From NCBI GenBank assembly GCA_030683005.1, contig JAUXMY010000015.1, positions 62,001 to 126,000 on the forward strand: 64,000 nt of DNA, read 5' to 3'. The stretch is from Caulobacter sp. (lineage in GTDB: Bacteria; Pseudomonadota; Alphaproteobacteria; Caulobacterales; Caulobacteraceae). Shown piece after piece: positions 16,982 to 26,680 of the stretch (position 1 is the first letter of the stretch; the number at the start of each line of letters is the position of its first letter). The position numbers were made by a program, and so were the translations under genes. The notes beneath the pieces were generated by a model. The model was not told the DNA's origin and did not search any database. It saw only the letters and a list, made by a program, of their open reading frames with translations.

Positions 16982-17623
16982 TCAGACCGCGACCTCGAAC
17001 GCGGCTTCCGTCTTCTCGCGGACCTCGTCCACCGTCACGCCGGGAGCCAGTTCGATCAGGCGCACCGGCGTCTTGCCGCGATTGATCTCGAACACGCCCA
17101 GCTCGGTGATCAGCAGATCAACCACCCCGGCGCCGGTCAGCGGCAGGGTGCAGGCCTTGAGCAGCTTGGGCGCGCCGGACTTCTCGCAGTGGTCCATCAC
17201 CACCACCACCCGCTTGACGCCAGCCACCAGGTCCATGGCGCCGCCCATGCCCTTGACCATCTTGCCGGGCACCATCCAGTTGGCCAGATCGCCCGTTTCG
17301 GAGACCTGCATGCCGCCCAGGATTGACAGGGCGATATGGCCGCCACGGATCATCGCGAAGCTGTCGGCCGACGAGAAGTACGACGAGCTGTCCAGCTCGG
17401 TGATCGTCTGCTTGCCGGCGTTGATCAGGTCGGCGTCTTCCTCGCCCTCGTAGGGGAACGGGCCCATGCCGAGCATGCCGTTCTCGCTCTGCAGCGTCAC
17501 GTTCACCCCCTCGGGGATGTAGTTAGCCACCAGGGTCGGGATGCCGATGCCCAGGTTCACATAGAAGCCGTCCTGCAGCTCCCTTGCCGCGCGGGCGGCG
17601 ACTTCGTCACGGGTCCAGGCCAT
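16982..17623 (-). CDS. scoB: 3-oxoacid CoA-transferase subunit B
   Basis: 213 aa from the ATG at 17623 ([20 protein letters not shown]). The frame is open much further upstream, but only because of the overlapping scoA region. It has [19 protein letters not shown] and the active-site [15 protein letters not shown], with the catalytic Glu47 that carries Co[15 protein letters not shown] and [18 protein letters not shown] are family-typical. With ScoA it moves CoA from succinyl-CoA to acetoacetate, allowing ketone-body or polyhydroxybutyrate-derived acetoacetate use. The start overlaps the scoA stop (TGATG). Confidence 0.95.
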   Translation of the reverse strand: MAWTRDEVAARAARELQDGFYVNLGIGIPTLVANYIPEGVNVTLQSENGMLGMGPFPYEGEEDADLINAGKQTITELDSSSYFSSADSFAMIRGGHIALSILGGMQVSETGDLANWMVPGKMVKGMGGAMDLVAGVKRVVVVMDHCEKSGAPKLLKACTLPLTGAGVVDLLITELGVFEINRGKTPVRLIELAPGVTVDEVREKTEAAFEVAV

Positions 17624-18333
17624 CAGACGCTTTCCTTCTGGCGGGTGGTGACGCGCTCGATCCGCTTTTCGAAGACGGAGCCCTGGAAGATGCGGTCGAC
17701 GAAGATGCCCGGCGTGTGAATGTTGTCCTTGTCGAGGGCGCCGATGGCGACCAGCTGCTCGACCTCGACCACCGTCTTGCGGCCGGCCGTGGCCATCATC
17801 GGGTTGAAATTGCGGGCCGTCTTGCGGAACACCAGGTTGCCCTCGGCGTCGCCGGTGTGGGCCTTGACGATCGACAGGTCGGCGGTGAGCCCGCGCTCCA
17901 TCACATAAAGCTCGCCGTCGAAGTCGCGCACTTCCTTGCCCTCGGCCACCAGGGTGCCGACGCCGGTTTTGGTGAAGAAGGCCGGGATGCCGGCCCCGCC
18001 GGCGCGGATGCGCTCGGCCAGGGTGCCCTGCGGATTGAACTCCAGCTCCAGCTCGCCGGACAGGTACAGCTTCTCGAACAGCTTGTTCTCGCCGACGTAG
18101 GAACTGACCATCTTCCGGATCTGGCCGCTCTCCAGCAGGATGCCGAGGCCGAAGCCGTCGATCCCGCAGTTGTTGGAGATGACCGTCAGCTCCCGGGCGC
18201 CGTGCTCGCGGATCGCCGCGATCAGGTTCTCCGGGATGCCGCACAGGCCGAAGCCTCCGGCCATGATGGTCATGCCGTCGAACAGCAGCCCGTCGAGGGC
18301 TTCGGCGGCAGTCTTGGTCACCTTGTCGACCAT
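17623..18333 (-). CDS. scoA: 3-oxoacid CoA-transferase subunit A
   Basis: 236 aa from the ATG at 18333 ([20 protein letters not shown]). The longer frame to 18420 adds residues without family support. It has the CoA-transferase family I core: [40 protein letters not shown] and the CoA-binding segment [21 protein letters not shown]. It forms the heterodimer or heterotetramer with ScoB encoded directly downstream. The gene is divergent from the Kef-type antiporter gene, with about 190 bp between the starts. Confidence 0.95.
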   Translation of the reverse strand: MVDKVTKTAAEALDGLLFDGMTIMAGGFGLCGIPENLIAAIREHGARELTVISNNCGIDGFGLGILLESGQIRKMVSSYVGENKLFEKLYLSGELELEFNPQGTLAERIRAGGAGIPAFFTKTGVGTLVAEGKEVRDFDGELYVMERGLTADLSIVKAHTGDAEGNLVFRKTARNFNPMMATAGRKTVVEVEQLVAIGALDKDNIHTPGIFVDRIFQGSVFEKRIERVTTRQKESV

Positions 18334-18524
18334 GGGTCCTCCAGGGGAAAGCGCGGCGACCGTCTCGCCGAGAACGGCGGGAAATTCAACCCGTGATGAA
18401 TAATGGCGGCGTGTCCACACGCTAACATCCGCGTGTGCCTGTCGCCAAACACCGCGCCCGGAGATCGACCCCCGGGCGCTAAGGCGCCAGAACTGCGGTC
18501 AGCGGCAACGGCGCGGGGACTGGC

Positions 18525-20432
18525 ATGGCGGCGGAATCGGCGGGCGTGAATCTGGCGCAGGTGGTTGCGGTGCTGGGGGCCGGCGTCATCGCGGGCCCGA
18601 TCTTCAAACGTCTCGGGTTCGGCTCGATCCTCGGCTACCTGGTCGCCGGGATCATCATCGGCCCATTCGCCCTGGGCGTGCTGGACGAGCCGGAGACCAT
18701 TCTGCACATCGCAGAGCTCGGCGTGATCATGTTCCTGTTCATCATCGGGCTGGAGATGCGGCCCTCGCGGCTGTGGAGCATGCGGCGCGACATCTTCGGC
18801 CTGGGCGCCGTTCAGGTGGCCGGCTGCGGCGCGGCCATGACCCTGGCCCTGATCGCCTTCGGCCTGCCCCCCGCCGTCGCCTTCATCGGCGCCATGGGCT
18901 TTGTCCTCTCCTCCACCGCCGTGATCATGCAGATGCTGGAGGAGCGCGGCGAGACCACTACGCCGCCGGGCCAGCGGGCCGTCTCCATCCTGCTTCTCGA
19001 GGACCTGGCCATCGTGCCGCTGCTGGGCGTGGTGGCGCTGCTGTCGCCCCGGCCGGAGACGGGAGGGTCCTGGGCCGCGGATCTGCTGATCGCACTGGGC
19101 GCCCTGGTCGGGCTGTTCATCGCCGGGCGCTACCTGCTCAATCCGCTGTTCCGCCTGCTGTCGGCCGCCCGGGCGCGCGAGGTGATGACGGCCGCCGCCC
19201 TGGCCGTGGTGCTAGGCGCGGCCTGGATCATGGATCTGAGCGGCCTGTCGATGGCCATGGGCGCCTTCCTGGCCGGGGTGCTGCTGTCGGGATCGGCCTA
19301 TCGCCACCAGCTGGAGGCCGACGTCGAGCCGTTCCGCGGCCTGCTGCTGGGCCTGTTCTTCATTGCCGTGGGCATGTCGCTGGACCTGGCCGTCGTCGCC
19401 GCCGAGTGGCGGATTCTGGTCATCGCCGTGGTCGGCCTGATGGCCATCAAGGCCATCGGCATCTTCGGGGTGGCGAAGCTGTTCAGGGCCCGGACGGGCG
19501 AGGCGATCAACCGCGCGGCGCTGTTCGCCCAGGGTGGCGAGTTCGCGTTTGTCCTCTAAGCGGCCGCGGCCGCGGCCGGAGTGATCAACGCCCGCGATAA
19601 CGCCATCTTCACGGCCGCCGTCATCCTGTCGATGATCCTGACGCCCTTCGTGGTCATGGCCGTGCGCGCGCTGGTGCGGCCCGAGGCGCAGGACACCGAC
19701 GGCGTCGAGGCGCCGGACGGCCTGTCGGGCAGCGTGCTGGTGGTGGGCTTTGGCCGCTTCGGCCAGGTGGTTTGCCAGTCGCTGCTGGCCCGGGGGGTCG
19801 ACGTCAGCATTCTGGACATCAACGCCAACCGCATCCGCAACGCCGAGCCGTTCGGCTTCAAGGTCTACTACGGCGACGGGTCACGGCCGGAGATCCTGCA
19901 CGCGGCCGGCGCCCACAAGGCGAGGCTGATCGCTGTCTGCATCGAGGACGTGAAGGCCGCCAACCTGATCGTCGAGCTGGCCAAGGCGGAATTCCCGCAT
20001 GCGGCCCTGATGGTTCGCGCCTTCGACCGCGGCCATGCGCTGGACCTGATTCGGGCCGGCGTGGACTACCAGATCCGCGAGACCTTCGAGTCGGCGATGA
20101 CCTTCGGCGCGCAGGCGCTGGAGGCGCTTGGTCTGACGCCTGAAGAGGTCGCCGAGACCAGCGCCGACATCCGCGAGCGGGACCAGGAGCGGTTCACCCT
20201 GGAAATGACGGGGGGCATCTATGCCGGCGTCGGGCTGTTGCACGGCAACGCCCCGATCCCGGCGCCGCTGTTCAAGCCGCGGAAACTCGACGACATCGCC
20301 CCGCTCGATCAGATCGCGCCGGTGATCCCGCTGGAGACCGCGCTCCTGCCCGCCGAAGACGGGGTCGTGCCGGTGGTCGAGGTGGTGAAACGGAAACGGG
20401 CGGCTCCGAAGAGGCCGCCCGCGCCGAAATAG
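18525..20432 (+). pseudogene. KefB-type monovalent cation:proton antiporter (CPA2), interrupted by one in-frame TAA
   Basis: The two open frames 18525-19559 and 19581-20432 are in the same frame, separated only by a TAA at 19557-19559. Reading through gives about 635 aa, normal for KefB/KefC. About ten transmembrane segments are followed by a linker and a TrkA-N domain starting GSVLVVGFGRFGQVVCQSLL (NAD-binding GxGxxG). At the break the protein reads GGEFAFVL-stop-AAAAAAGVINARDNA. Family members have Tyr or a similar residue there, so TAC/TAT to TAA is the simplest change. The second half has a GTG at 19581 but would be only the last transmembrane part plus the nucleotide-binding domain. This could be a true nonsense mutation or a base-call error. 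Confidence 0.85.
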
Positions 20433-20441
20433 AGAAAAGAC

Positions 20442-21116
20442 CTAGCCGCGGAACGGACGCAGCACGATCTCGACACGACGGTTCTGGGCGCGGCCCTCGA
20501 CCGTGGCGTTGCTGGCGATCGGCTGGGTTTCGCCGCGACCCTGGACGTAGAAGCGGTCGCGCAGCAGACGGCCGTTGTTGATCAGGTAGGAGGCGACCGA
20601 ACTGGCGCGGCGTTCGGACAGGGCCTGATTGTACTGGTCGTTGCCGGTGGAGTCGGCGTGGCCGGTGATGTCGACCATGGTCTGCGGATACCGGTTCAGG
20701 ACGGACGCGACACTGTCCAGGACCCCGTAAAACTGCGGCTGGATGTCGGCGCGATCAACGCCGAAGGTCACGTCGCTCGGCATGTTGAGAATCAGGTCGT
20801 CTCCCTGGCGGGAGACCGTGACGCCGGTGTTGGCCAGTTCGGCCCGCAGCTCCGCCTGCTGGCGATCCATGTAGTTGCCGACCGCCGCGCCGCCGAGGGC
20901 GCCGACGCCGGCGCCGATCAGGGCATTCTTGCGGCCCTGTTCGCCGTCGCTGGTGTTGGTCAGGTAGCCGAGCAGCGCGCCGCCGACGGCGCCGGCGATC
21001 GCGCCGGTCCCGGTGTTGTTGCGGACCGTCTCGCCGCTGTAGGGGTCGATGGTCGTGCAGGCGCCCAGCGCGGTGGCGGCGAGCAGGCAGGCGGCAAGCG
21101 CCGAGGTCTTCAGCAT
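20442..21116 (-). CDS. OmpA-family peptidoglycan-binding lipoprotein (YiaD-like)
   Basis: 224 aa. The signal peptide ends in a lipobox, ATALGAC, with Cys19 as the lipidated residue. A glycine-zipper stretch (about 35-85: TGTGAIAGAVGGALLGYLTN, ALIGAGVGALGGAAVGNYMD) follows. The C-terminal OmpA domain (about 110-220) has ITGHADSTGNDQYNQALSER and QNRRVEIVL, whose Asp and Arg bind diaminopimelate. It should tether the outer membrane to peptidoglycan. The gene is convergent with the antiporter gene, and the stops are only 9 bp apart. Confidence 0.92.
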   Translation of the reverse strand: MLKTSALAACLLAATALGACTTIDPYSGETVRNNTGTGAIAGAVGGALLGYLTNTSDGEQGRKNALIGAGVGALGGAAVGNYMDRQQAELRAELANTGVTVSRQGDDLILNMPSDVTFGVDRADIQPQFYGVLDSVASVLNRYPQTMVDITGHADSTGNDQYNQALSERRASSVASYLINNGRLLRDRFYVQGRGETQPIASNATVEGRAQNRRVEIVLRPFRG

Positions 21117-21238
21117 GGGTAGCTCCGGTGTGATTGTACCGCGGTAACGGGTTGCGCCGACAAAAGTTCCATTGTCGGGCGCCCGACCTTGATCCAGGTC
21201 AGGTGCGCGAGCGTTCCGGCAGGTGTAAAAGGCCCGCC

Positions 21239-22189
21239 ATGACCGACACGACCCTGACCAAATCCGCGATCGAGCCCGTCTCGTTCGCGCTTTACGACAC
21301 CGACTTCGAAGCCTTTTCGACGGCGCTGGGCGACAGCTTCCGTCGCTACGGCTTCGCGGTGATTTCCGACTACGACATGGCGCAGGCGCGGATCGACGCC
21401 GCCATCGACGCGGCCAAACGCTTCTTCGCCCTGCCCGAGCCGGTGAAGAAACAGTACGCGGTCGGCAAGGGCGGCCAGCGCGGCTACATCCCGTTCGGCA
21501 TCGAGACGGCCAAGGGCGCGACGCACCACGACCTCAAGGAATTCTGGCACATGGGTCGCGACCTGCCGCCCGGCCACCGCTACGAGCCGCAGATGCCGCC
21601 CAACGTCTGGCCGGCCGAGACGCCCGACTTCCGGGAGAAGATCGCCTGGCTCTACGGCGCGCTGGACAGCATGGGCGTAAAGGTCCTGCAGGCCATCGCC
21701 CACTACCTGGGCCTGCCGCGCGACCAGTTCGACAGCGCGGTGGCCGAGGGCAACAGCATCCTGCGCCTGCTGCACTATCCGCCGATTCCGGCCGACGCGA
21801 CCGGCGTCCGGGCCGGCGCCCACGGCGACATCAACGCCATCACCCTGCTGCTCGGCGCCGAGGAGGGCGGACTGCAGGTCAAGGATCGCGACGGCCAGTG
21901 GCTGCCGATCAATCCGCCGCCGGGCTGCCTGGTCTGCAACATCGGCGACATGCTGGAGCGGGCCACCAATCACGTCCTGCCCTCGACCATTCACCAGGTG
22001 GTCAATCCGCCGCCGGAGCGGCGCGGGTTCGCCCGCTACTCGACGCCGTTCTTCCTGCATTTCGCGCCGGATCATGAGATCACCACGCTGCCGGGCTGCG
22101 CCACCGCGGAGAACCCCGACCGCTATCCGGAGCCGATCACGGCCGACGCGTTCCTGATGCAGCGCCTGCGCGAGATCAAGCTGCTCTGA
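21239..22189 (+). CDS. 2-oxoglutarate/Fe(II) oxygenase, isopenicillin N synthase family
   Basis: 316 aa from the ATG at 21239; the open frame back to 21134 is not family-like. A DIOX_N domain (about 14-120, RRYGFAVISDYDMAQARIDA) precedes the 2OG-FeII_Oxy core. The iron ligands are His195 and Asp197 in AGAHGDINAITLLL and His252 in STIHQVVNPP. Arg266 of RYSTPFF binds 2-oxoglutarate. Bacterial members hydroxylate diverse small molecules, and some are ethylene-forming or purine-alkaloid related. The substrate here is unknown. It is monocistronic, with the hybrid kinase starting 86 bp later. Confidence 0.88.
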   Translation: MTDTTLTKSAIEPVSFALYDTDFEAFSTALGDSFRRYGFAVISDYDMAQARIDAAIDAAKRFFALPEPVKKQYAVGKGGQRGYIPFGIETAKGATHHDLKEFWHMGRDLPPGHRYEPQMPPNVWPAETPDFREKIAWLYGALDSMGVKVLQAIAHYLGLPRDQFDSAVAEGNSILRLLHYPPIPADATGVRAGAHGDINAITLLLGAEEGGLQVKDRDGQWLPINPPPGCLVCNIGDMLERATNHVLPSTIHQVVNPPPERRGFARYSTPFFLHFAPDHEITTLPGCATAENPDRYPEPITADAFLMQRLREIKLL

Positions 22190-22275
22190 CGGCGGCGTCA
22201 AAACGGCCCTGACGGGCACGTTAAATTAACCACGAGCCGCCCAGTCTTCGACCGATCAAGGACGGGGGACCGGGC

Positions 22276-24723
22276 ATGGCGCCACTCGCGCCTATTCACG
22301 ACGAAGCGCATCGCCTCGCCGAGGTTCGGGCCCTCGACCTCGTCGCCCTGCGGCCGGTCATCGGCCGGGTGACCCGCCTCGCCCGCAGCGCGTCGAACTC
22401 GCCGTTCGCCTACGTCGTCCTCGTCGATGCCGACCGCGTCTGGATGTCCGGCTTCGAGGGCGTGCCCGAGAAATTCGGCGACCTCGCCGACTCCACGACC
22501 GCCCACACCCTTGGCCAGGGCGCCGTCTGGCGCGAGGACCTGTCCGCCCTGTCGCCCGACCATCCCTGGGTAAAGGGGCCGCCCCACGCCCGGTTCTACT
22601 GCAATGCGCCCATCACGCTGTCCAATGGCGCCCGGCTGGGCGCCCTGTGCGTGGTCGGACCGCAACCCCGGGAACGCGACGAAAGGCTGATGGCCGACCT
22701 CGCCGACCTCGCCGCGCTTCTGGCGGAAGCCATCGAGCGTCTGCGCGCCGGCCGGATCGCCGAGGAGGCCGCGCGGGAGGCTCGCGCCGCTACGGTCCTG
22801 AAGGACGCCATCATGCGCGCCTCGCCGGTGGCGCTGGGCATGACTGACCGCGATCTGCGCTACCTGTTCGTCAACGACCGATGGGTCGAGGAGAAAGGCA
22901 TCCCGGAGTCGGAGGCGCTCGGTCGTACAATGGAGGAGCTGTTTCCGGCCTCCTACCCCTCGCTCGAGGAATCCTACCGGGCCTGCCTGGCGGGCGAGAC
23001 GCTGGCGACCGACCGGATTCTTGTGCCCAGCCACCGGCTGCCGGACCGCTGGCTGCGCGGCACCCTCTGCCCCTGGCACGACTCCACCGGCGAGATCGGC
23101 GGCCTGATCTCGATGAGCCATGACGTCAGCGGGGTGATCAGCTCGCTGGAACTGGCCGAGCGCTCCACCAAGCGCCTGGAACTGGCCCTCGATATCGCCG
23201 AGGTGCTGGTCTACGAGGTCAACTACCGGACGCGGACCCTGCGCGTCGACGGTGCGGCGGACACCTTCTTCGGCGGCGCCCTGAGCTACGACGATGTGGC
23301 CCGCGACATGTGGGTCACCGTCCACCCCGAGGACCGTCCCGCCGCCGTGGAGGCCTGGGACCGGCATCTGCGTGACGGCACGCCGTTCCGCACCGAGTAC
23401 CGTCTCAATCCGCCCGACGGCCGTGAGGTCTGGGCCTTTTCGGCCGCCGAGCTGCTGTACGGCGAGGACGGCCGCATCGACGGCGTCCTGGGCGTGCTCA
23501 AGAACATCACCGCCCGCAAGCAGTCCGAGGTGGCGATCATGCGGGCCCGCGACGCCGCCGAGGCGGCCAACCGCGCCAAGAGCGAGTTCCTCGCCAACAT
23601 GAGCCACGAGATCCGCACGCCGCTGAACGGCGTGATGGGCGTGGCCTCGGCTCTGGCCCAGACGCCCCTGACCGACGCCCAGGCCGAGATGGTCGGATTG
23701 ATCGAGACCTCCGGCCAGACGCTGGAAGCCATCCTCGCCGACGTGCTGGACCTGGCCCGCGTCGAGGCCGGACGACTGGAGCTCAAGGCCGAGCCCTTTG
23801 ACCTGGGCGACTGTCTGAATTCGGCGGCCGCCCTGTTCCGTCCGGCCGTCGAGGGCAAGGCCCTCGGCTTCGATATCGATATCGCCCCCGAAGCGCAGGG
23901 CGCCTTCGTCGGGGACGCGGTGCGGATCCGCCAGATACTCTGCAACCTGCTCTCCAATGCTGTGAAATTCACCTCGACCGGCCGTCTGGGCCTGAGGGCC
24001 GCCGCCCGGGACGAGGCGCGCGGCCGCACCCGCCTGACCCTGACCGTCAGCGACACCGGGATCGGCTTCCTGCCCGAGGTGAAGGCGCGGCTGTTCGAAC
24101 GCTTCCAGCAGGCCGACGGCTCGATCACCCGGCGCTACGGCGGCACGGGCCTGGGCCTGGCCATCTCCCGCGCCCTGGCCGAGGCCATGGGCGGCGACCT
24201 GGAAGCGGAGTCGACGCCGGGGGAGGGCGCGACCTTCACGCTTACCCTGTATCTGACGCGCGCCGCGAAGCCGGCCGCGGCCGAACCGGTCGCGCTCTCG
24301 GCCCTCTCCCATGGCGAGCGCGAGCCCCGGGTGCTGCTGGCCGAGGACCATCCGATCAACCGCAAGGTTGTCGAACTGCTGCTCGGCCAGGTCGGGGTCG
24401 ATCTGGTCAGCGTCGAGAACGGCGCCGAGGCGGTGGAGGCGGCCGCGGCGGGGTCATTCGACCTGATCCTGATGGACATGCAGATGCCGGTGATGGACGG
24501 CCTGACCGCCATCCGCGCCATTCGCCAGGACGAGCGCGCCCGCCGCGCGCCGCCGACGCCGATCTGGGCGCTGTCGGCCAACGCCCTGCCCGAGCATATC
24601 GAGGCTTCGATGGCGGCCGGCGCCGACGGACACCTGACCAAGCCGATTTCCGGCGGGGCCCTCATCCAGGTGCTGGCGACCGCCTGCGAACAGGTCGAGG
24701 CGCGGGAGCGGGCCGCCGGCTGA
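22276..24723 (+). CDS. Hybrid sensor histidine kinase (GAF-PAS-PAS-HisKA-HATPase-REC)
   Basis: 815 aa with no transmembrane segment, so probably soluble. Order: a GAF-like sensor (about 20-165, FYCNAPITLSNGARLGALCV), a PAS (about 175-290, ASPVALGMTDRDLRYLFVND), and a second PAS fold (about 295-410, YRLNPPDGREVWAFSAAELL). HisKA follows with His444 in MSHEIRTPLNGVMG, then HATPase with LLSNAVKFT, DTGIGF and GGTGLGLAIS. The receiver domain carries Asp734 in DLILMDMQMPVMDG. It would autophosphorylate and relay to its own receiver, and so needs a separate phosphotransferase or output. No partner regulator lies next to it, and the signal is unknown. Confidence 0.92.
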   Translation: MAPLAPIHDEAHRLAEVRALDLVALRPVIGRVTRLARSASNSPFAYVVLVDADRVWMSGFEGVPEKFGDLADSTTAHTLGQGAVWREDLSALSPDHPWVKGPPHARFYCNAPITLSNGARLGALCVVGPQPRERDERLMADLADLAALLAEAIERLRAGRIAEEAAREARAATVLKDAIMRASPVALGMTDRDLRYLFVNDRWVEEKGIPESEALGRTMEELFPASYPSLEESYRACLAGETLATDRILVPSHRLPDRWLRGTLCPWHDSTGEIGGLISMSHDVSGVISSLELAERSTKRLELALDIAEVLVYEVNYRTRTLRVDGAADTFFGGALSYDDVARDMWVTVHPEDRPAAVEAWDRHLRDGTPFRTEYRLNPPDGREVWAFSAAELLYGEDGRIDGVLGVLKNITARKQSEVAIMRARDAAEAANRAKSEFLANMSHEIRTPLNGVMGVASALAQTPLTDAQAEMVGLIETSGQTLEAILADVLDLARVEAGRLELKAEPFDLGDCLNSAAALFRPAVEGKALGFDIDIAPEAQGAFVGDAVRIRQILCNLLSNAVKFTSTGRLGLRAAARDEARGRTRLTLTVSDTGIGFLPEVKARLFERFQQADGSITRRYGGTGLGLAISRALAEAMGGDLEAESTPGEGATFTLTLYLTRAAKPAAAEPVALSALSHGEREPRVLLAEDHPINRKVVELLLGQVGVDLVSVENGAEAVEAAAAGSFDLILMDMQMPVMDGLTAIRAIRQDERARRAPPTPIWALSANALPEHIEASMAAGADGHLTKPISGGALIQVLATACEQVEARERAAG

Positions 24724-24745
24724 TACCGCCGACGGCGGCGCCCGC

Positions 24746-26587
24746 CTACTTCGACAGCCGCAGCTTCATGATATCGCGGCCGATGGCCGAGAAGGCGTCC
24801 TTCAGCGCGCCGCCGCTGGACGGCAGGTACAGGTGGGCCGATGACGTCGCGCAGTTCTTGAGCAGCGTCTCGGCCTCGCCGCCGGCGGCCATGCCCAGCC
24901 CGACCGTATAGACGACGACACCCGCGTTCTTCATCGCCGTGCAGGTCCGCAGCGCCTGGGCGGCGCCCTGGCCATTGGTGGCGTCGCAGTTGATCTTGTC
25001 GGATGTGGAGCCGCTGCCCGATCCCGCATTCCTGGCGATGACGCCCTGGCAGTAGGGCGAGTTGAACTCCCCGTCGGTCATGATCACCACCGCCTTCAGC
25101 AGGTCAGGCTTGCTGTAGGCCGCCGGCTGGCTGGCGACCGGCCACAGCGAGGCGAAGTTCGGCGAGACCATGTACCAGCCCCATTCGACGCCGATCTGGC
25201 CGGCGGTCGATCCAGCCGCGGCGTAGGTATCGATCTGGGCTTTCAGAGCGGTCCTGTTGGTGCTCAGCGGCATGATCATCGCCGTCGGGCAAGCATTGCC
25301 GCTGCTGGGATAATTGGCCCCCACAGGCGCAATCCCGGGCGCCGTATCGGTGTAGGCGTAGGCGCCGGTCCGCTCGGTGGCGCAGGTGTTGATCTGGTGC
25401 ATCCTGATCTGTGGCGTGCTTGATGCGTTGGTAAACCGTTGGAACTCGCAGCCGTAGGTGGTGCAGTAGGACGTCCCGCCGGAGGTCCAGACCGAGGAGG
25501 TGGGGCCCAGGACGCCGACCAGCGAGAAGGTCGTCGAGGTGGTGTTGGCGATCGAATAGGTGTTGCCGTTCAGCGCGGTGAGCCCGCCCACGCCCGAGAA
25601 ATAGATATCGTCACCGTTGGCGTAGCCGTGCGCCGCCGACGTCGTGACGACCAAGGAGCAGTCCGAAACCTGACACTTTCGAATAATCCCACCGGACGTG
25701 TACGTGCTCCAGAACGAACTGCTGGTCCCGAACAGTCGGAAGTTGTTCGTCGCGGCATTCGACACCGTGTAATACTTGTCGTTCACCTGCGTCATGCCGT
25801 TGACGCCGCTGATGTAGACGACATCGCCGTTCTGGAAGCCGTGATTTGACGACGTGACCAGCGCCGAGCTGGCCTTGCTGATCCCGGTGATGTTCTTCGT
25901 CGCGCCCGATTGCCATGAAATGCCGCTGATCGAGCGGGTGCCGACCACCGCGCCGCGGACCGACGGCGCATAGCCGCCGACATTGACCGCTACCGAATAG
26001 GGCACCAGCGCCGCCTTGGAGTAGTAGGGCGACTGCGAGTCGGACACGACCATGTCGATCAGGTCCTTGGCGGCCGCCTTCAGGTCCGTCAGCCGCGACC
26101 CGGCCATCGAGCCGGTGACGTCCAGCACCAGCGCCAGCTCGACGTTGATCGCCGCGCGCGTGGCCTCCGACACGGCCCCGACCTGCATGTCTCCGCCCAG
26201 CCAGAGGTTGGAAATGTAGGGCGAGAGACCCGACGTCGCGGTCCCTGAGACCTTGCTGCCCACGATCTTGAACGAGGAACTCAGGAGCGTCGCCTTGCTC
26301 ATCCCGGTCAACTGCGCCGCCAGCGCGGCGGAACCCATCGCCTGGGCCTGGGCGTCAGTCGTCGCCGTCGAACGGGCGACCAGCAGAACGGCCGCGTCGA
26401 GGGCGTCCTGCAGATGGCGCTTCTCGACGCTGGCGCGGTTGATGTCGATCAGCGCGAACGACATCACCGCCAGCGGCAGCGCCATGACCGCGAACCAGAT
26501 GGCCACCGCGCCGCTCCGTGCGCGAGCGAAGCGGGAAAGAAAACCGGCGGACCCGTTTCCAGATCCCGTCGAGCGTCGGCGGTTCAT
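24746..26587 (-). CDS. TadG-like protein with von Willebrand A domain and inserted FCCH-type repeats
   Basis: 613 aa. The N-terminal TadE/TadG segment has a transmembrane helix (about 28-50, IWFAVMALPLAVMSFALIDI). A vWA domain begins near residue 148 with the metal site D156-V-T-G-S160. It resumes near residue 395 through YSKPDLLKAVVIMTDGEFNS. Between them, about residues 235-385 (roughly 25430-25885) are extra compared with the neighbouring paralog. They contain two copies of a VTTSAAHGYANGDDIYFSGV-like repeat. Such repeats resemble the FCCH-type repeats annotated in phage and phage-like structural proteins. TadG proteins are Tad/Flp pilus or surface-adhesion components, but no tad genes are nearby. 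It ends 22 bp from the hybrid kinase stop, convergent. Confidence 0.85.
   Translation of the reverse strand: MNRRRSTGSGNGSAGFLSRFARARSGAVAIWFAVMALPLAVMSFALIDINRASVEKRHLQDALDAAVLLVARSTATTDAQAQAMGSAALAAQLTGMSKATLLSSSFKIVGSKVSGTATSGLSPYISNLWLGGDMQVGAVSEATRAAINVELALVLDVTGSMAGSRLTDLKAAAKDLIDMVVSDSQSPYYSKAALVPYSVAVNVGGYAPSVRGAVVGTRSISGISWQSGATKNITGISKASSALVTSSNHGFQNGDVVYISGVNGMTQVNDKYYTVSNAATNNFRLFGTSSSFWSTYTSGGIIRKCQVSDCSLVVTTSAAHGYANGDDIYFSGVGGLTALNGNTYSIANTTSTTFSLVGVLGPTSSVWTSGGTSYCTTYGCEFQRFTNASSTPQIRMHQINTCATERTGAYAYTDTAPGIAPVGANYPSSGNACPTAMIMPLSTNRTALKAQIDTYAAAGSTAGQIGVEWGWYMVSPNFASLWPVASQPAAYSKPDLLKAVVIMTDGEFNSPYCQGVIARNAGSGSGSTSDKINCDATNGQGAAQALRTCTAMKNAGVVVYTVGLGMAAGGEAETLLKNCATSSAHLYLPSSGGALKDAFSAIGRDIMKLRLSK
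25514..25864 (-). repeat. Two protein-level FCCH-type repeats inside the TadG-like gene
   Basis: Copy 1 covers about residues 242-288 (LVTSSNHGFQNGDVVYISGV, then GMTQVNDKYYTVSN). Copy 2 covers about residues 313-358 (VVTTSAAHGYANGDDIYFSG, then GLTALNGNTYSIANTTSTTF). Each has the HGf/yxnGDxvyisGv...lNxxxYtv pattern. The DNA here is visibly less GC-rich than the flanks. The neighbouring paralog has a short loop at this place. Confidence 0.75.
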
Positions 26588-26680
26588 GAGTCGTTTACCC
26601 CGATTGAACCGGCATTCTCGCGCGTGAGAGTAAGAAAATAGCCAACAGGCGTGGTGAATCGGCGCTTTACCCTCGGGGCG

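Noticed and set aside
22198..24351. A 717-codon open frame antisense to the hybrid histidine kinase
   Set aside because: Its composition is that of a GC-rich shadow frame, with no family motifs. The opposite strand encodes a textbook kinase.
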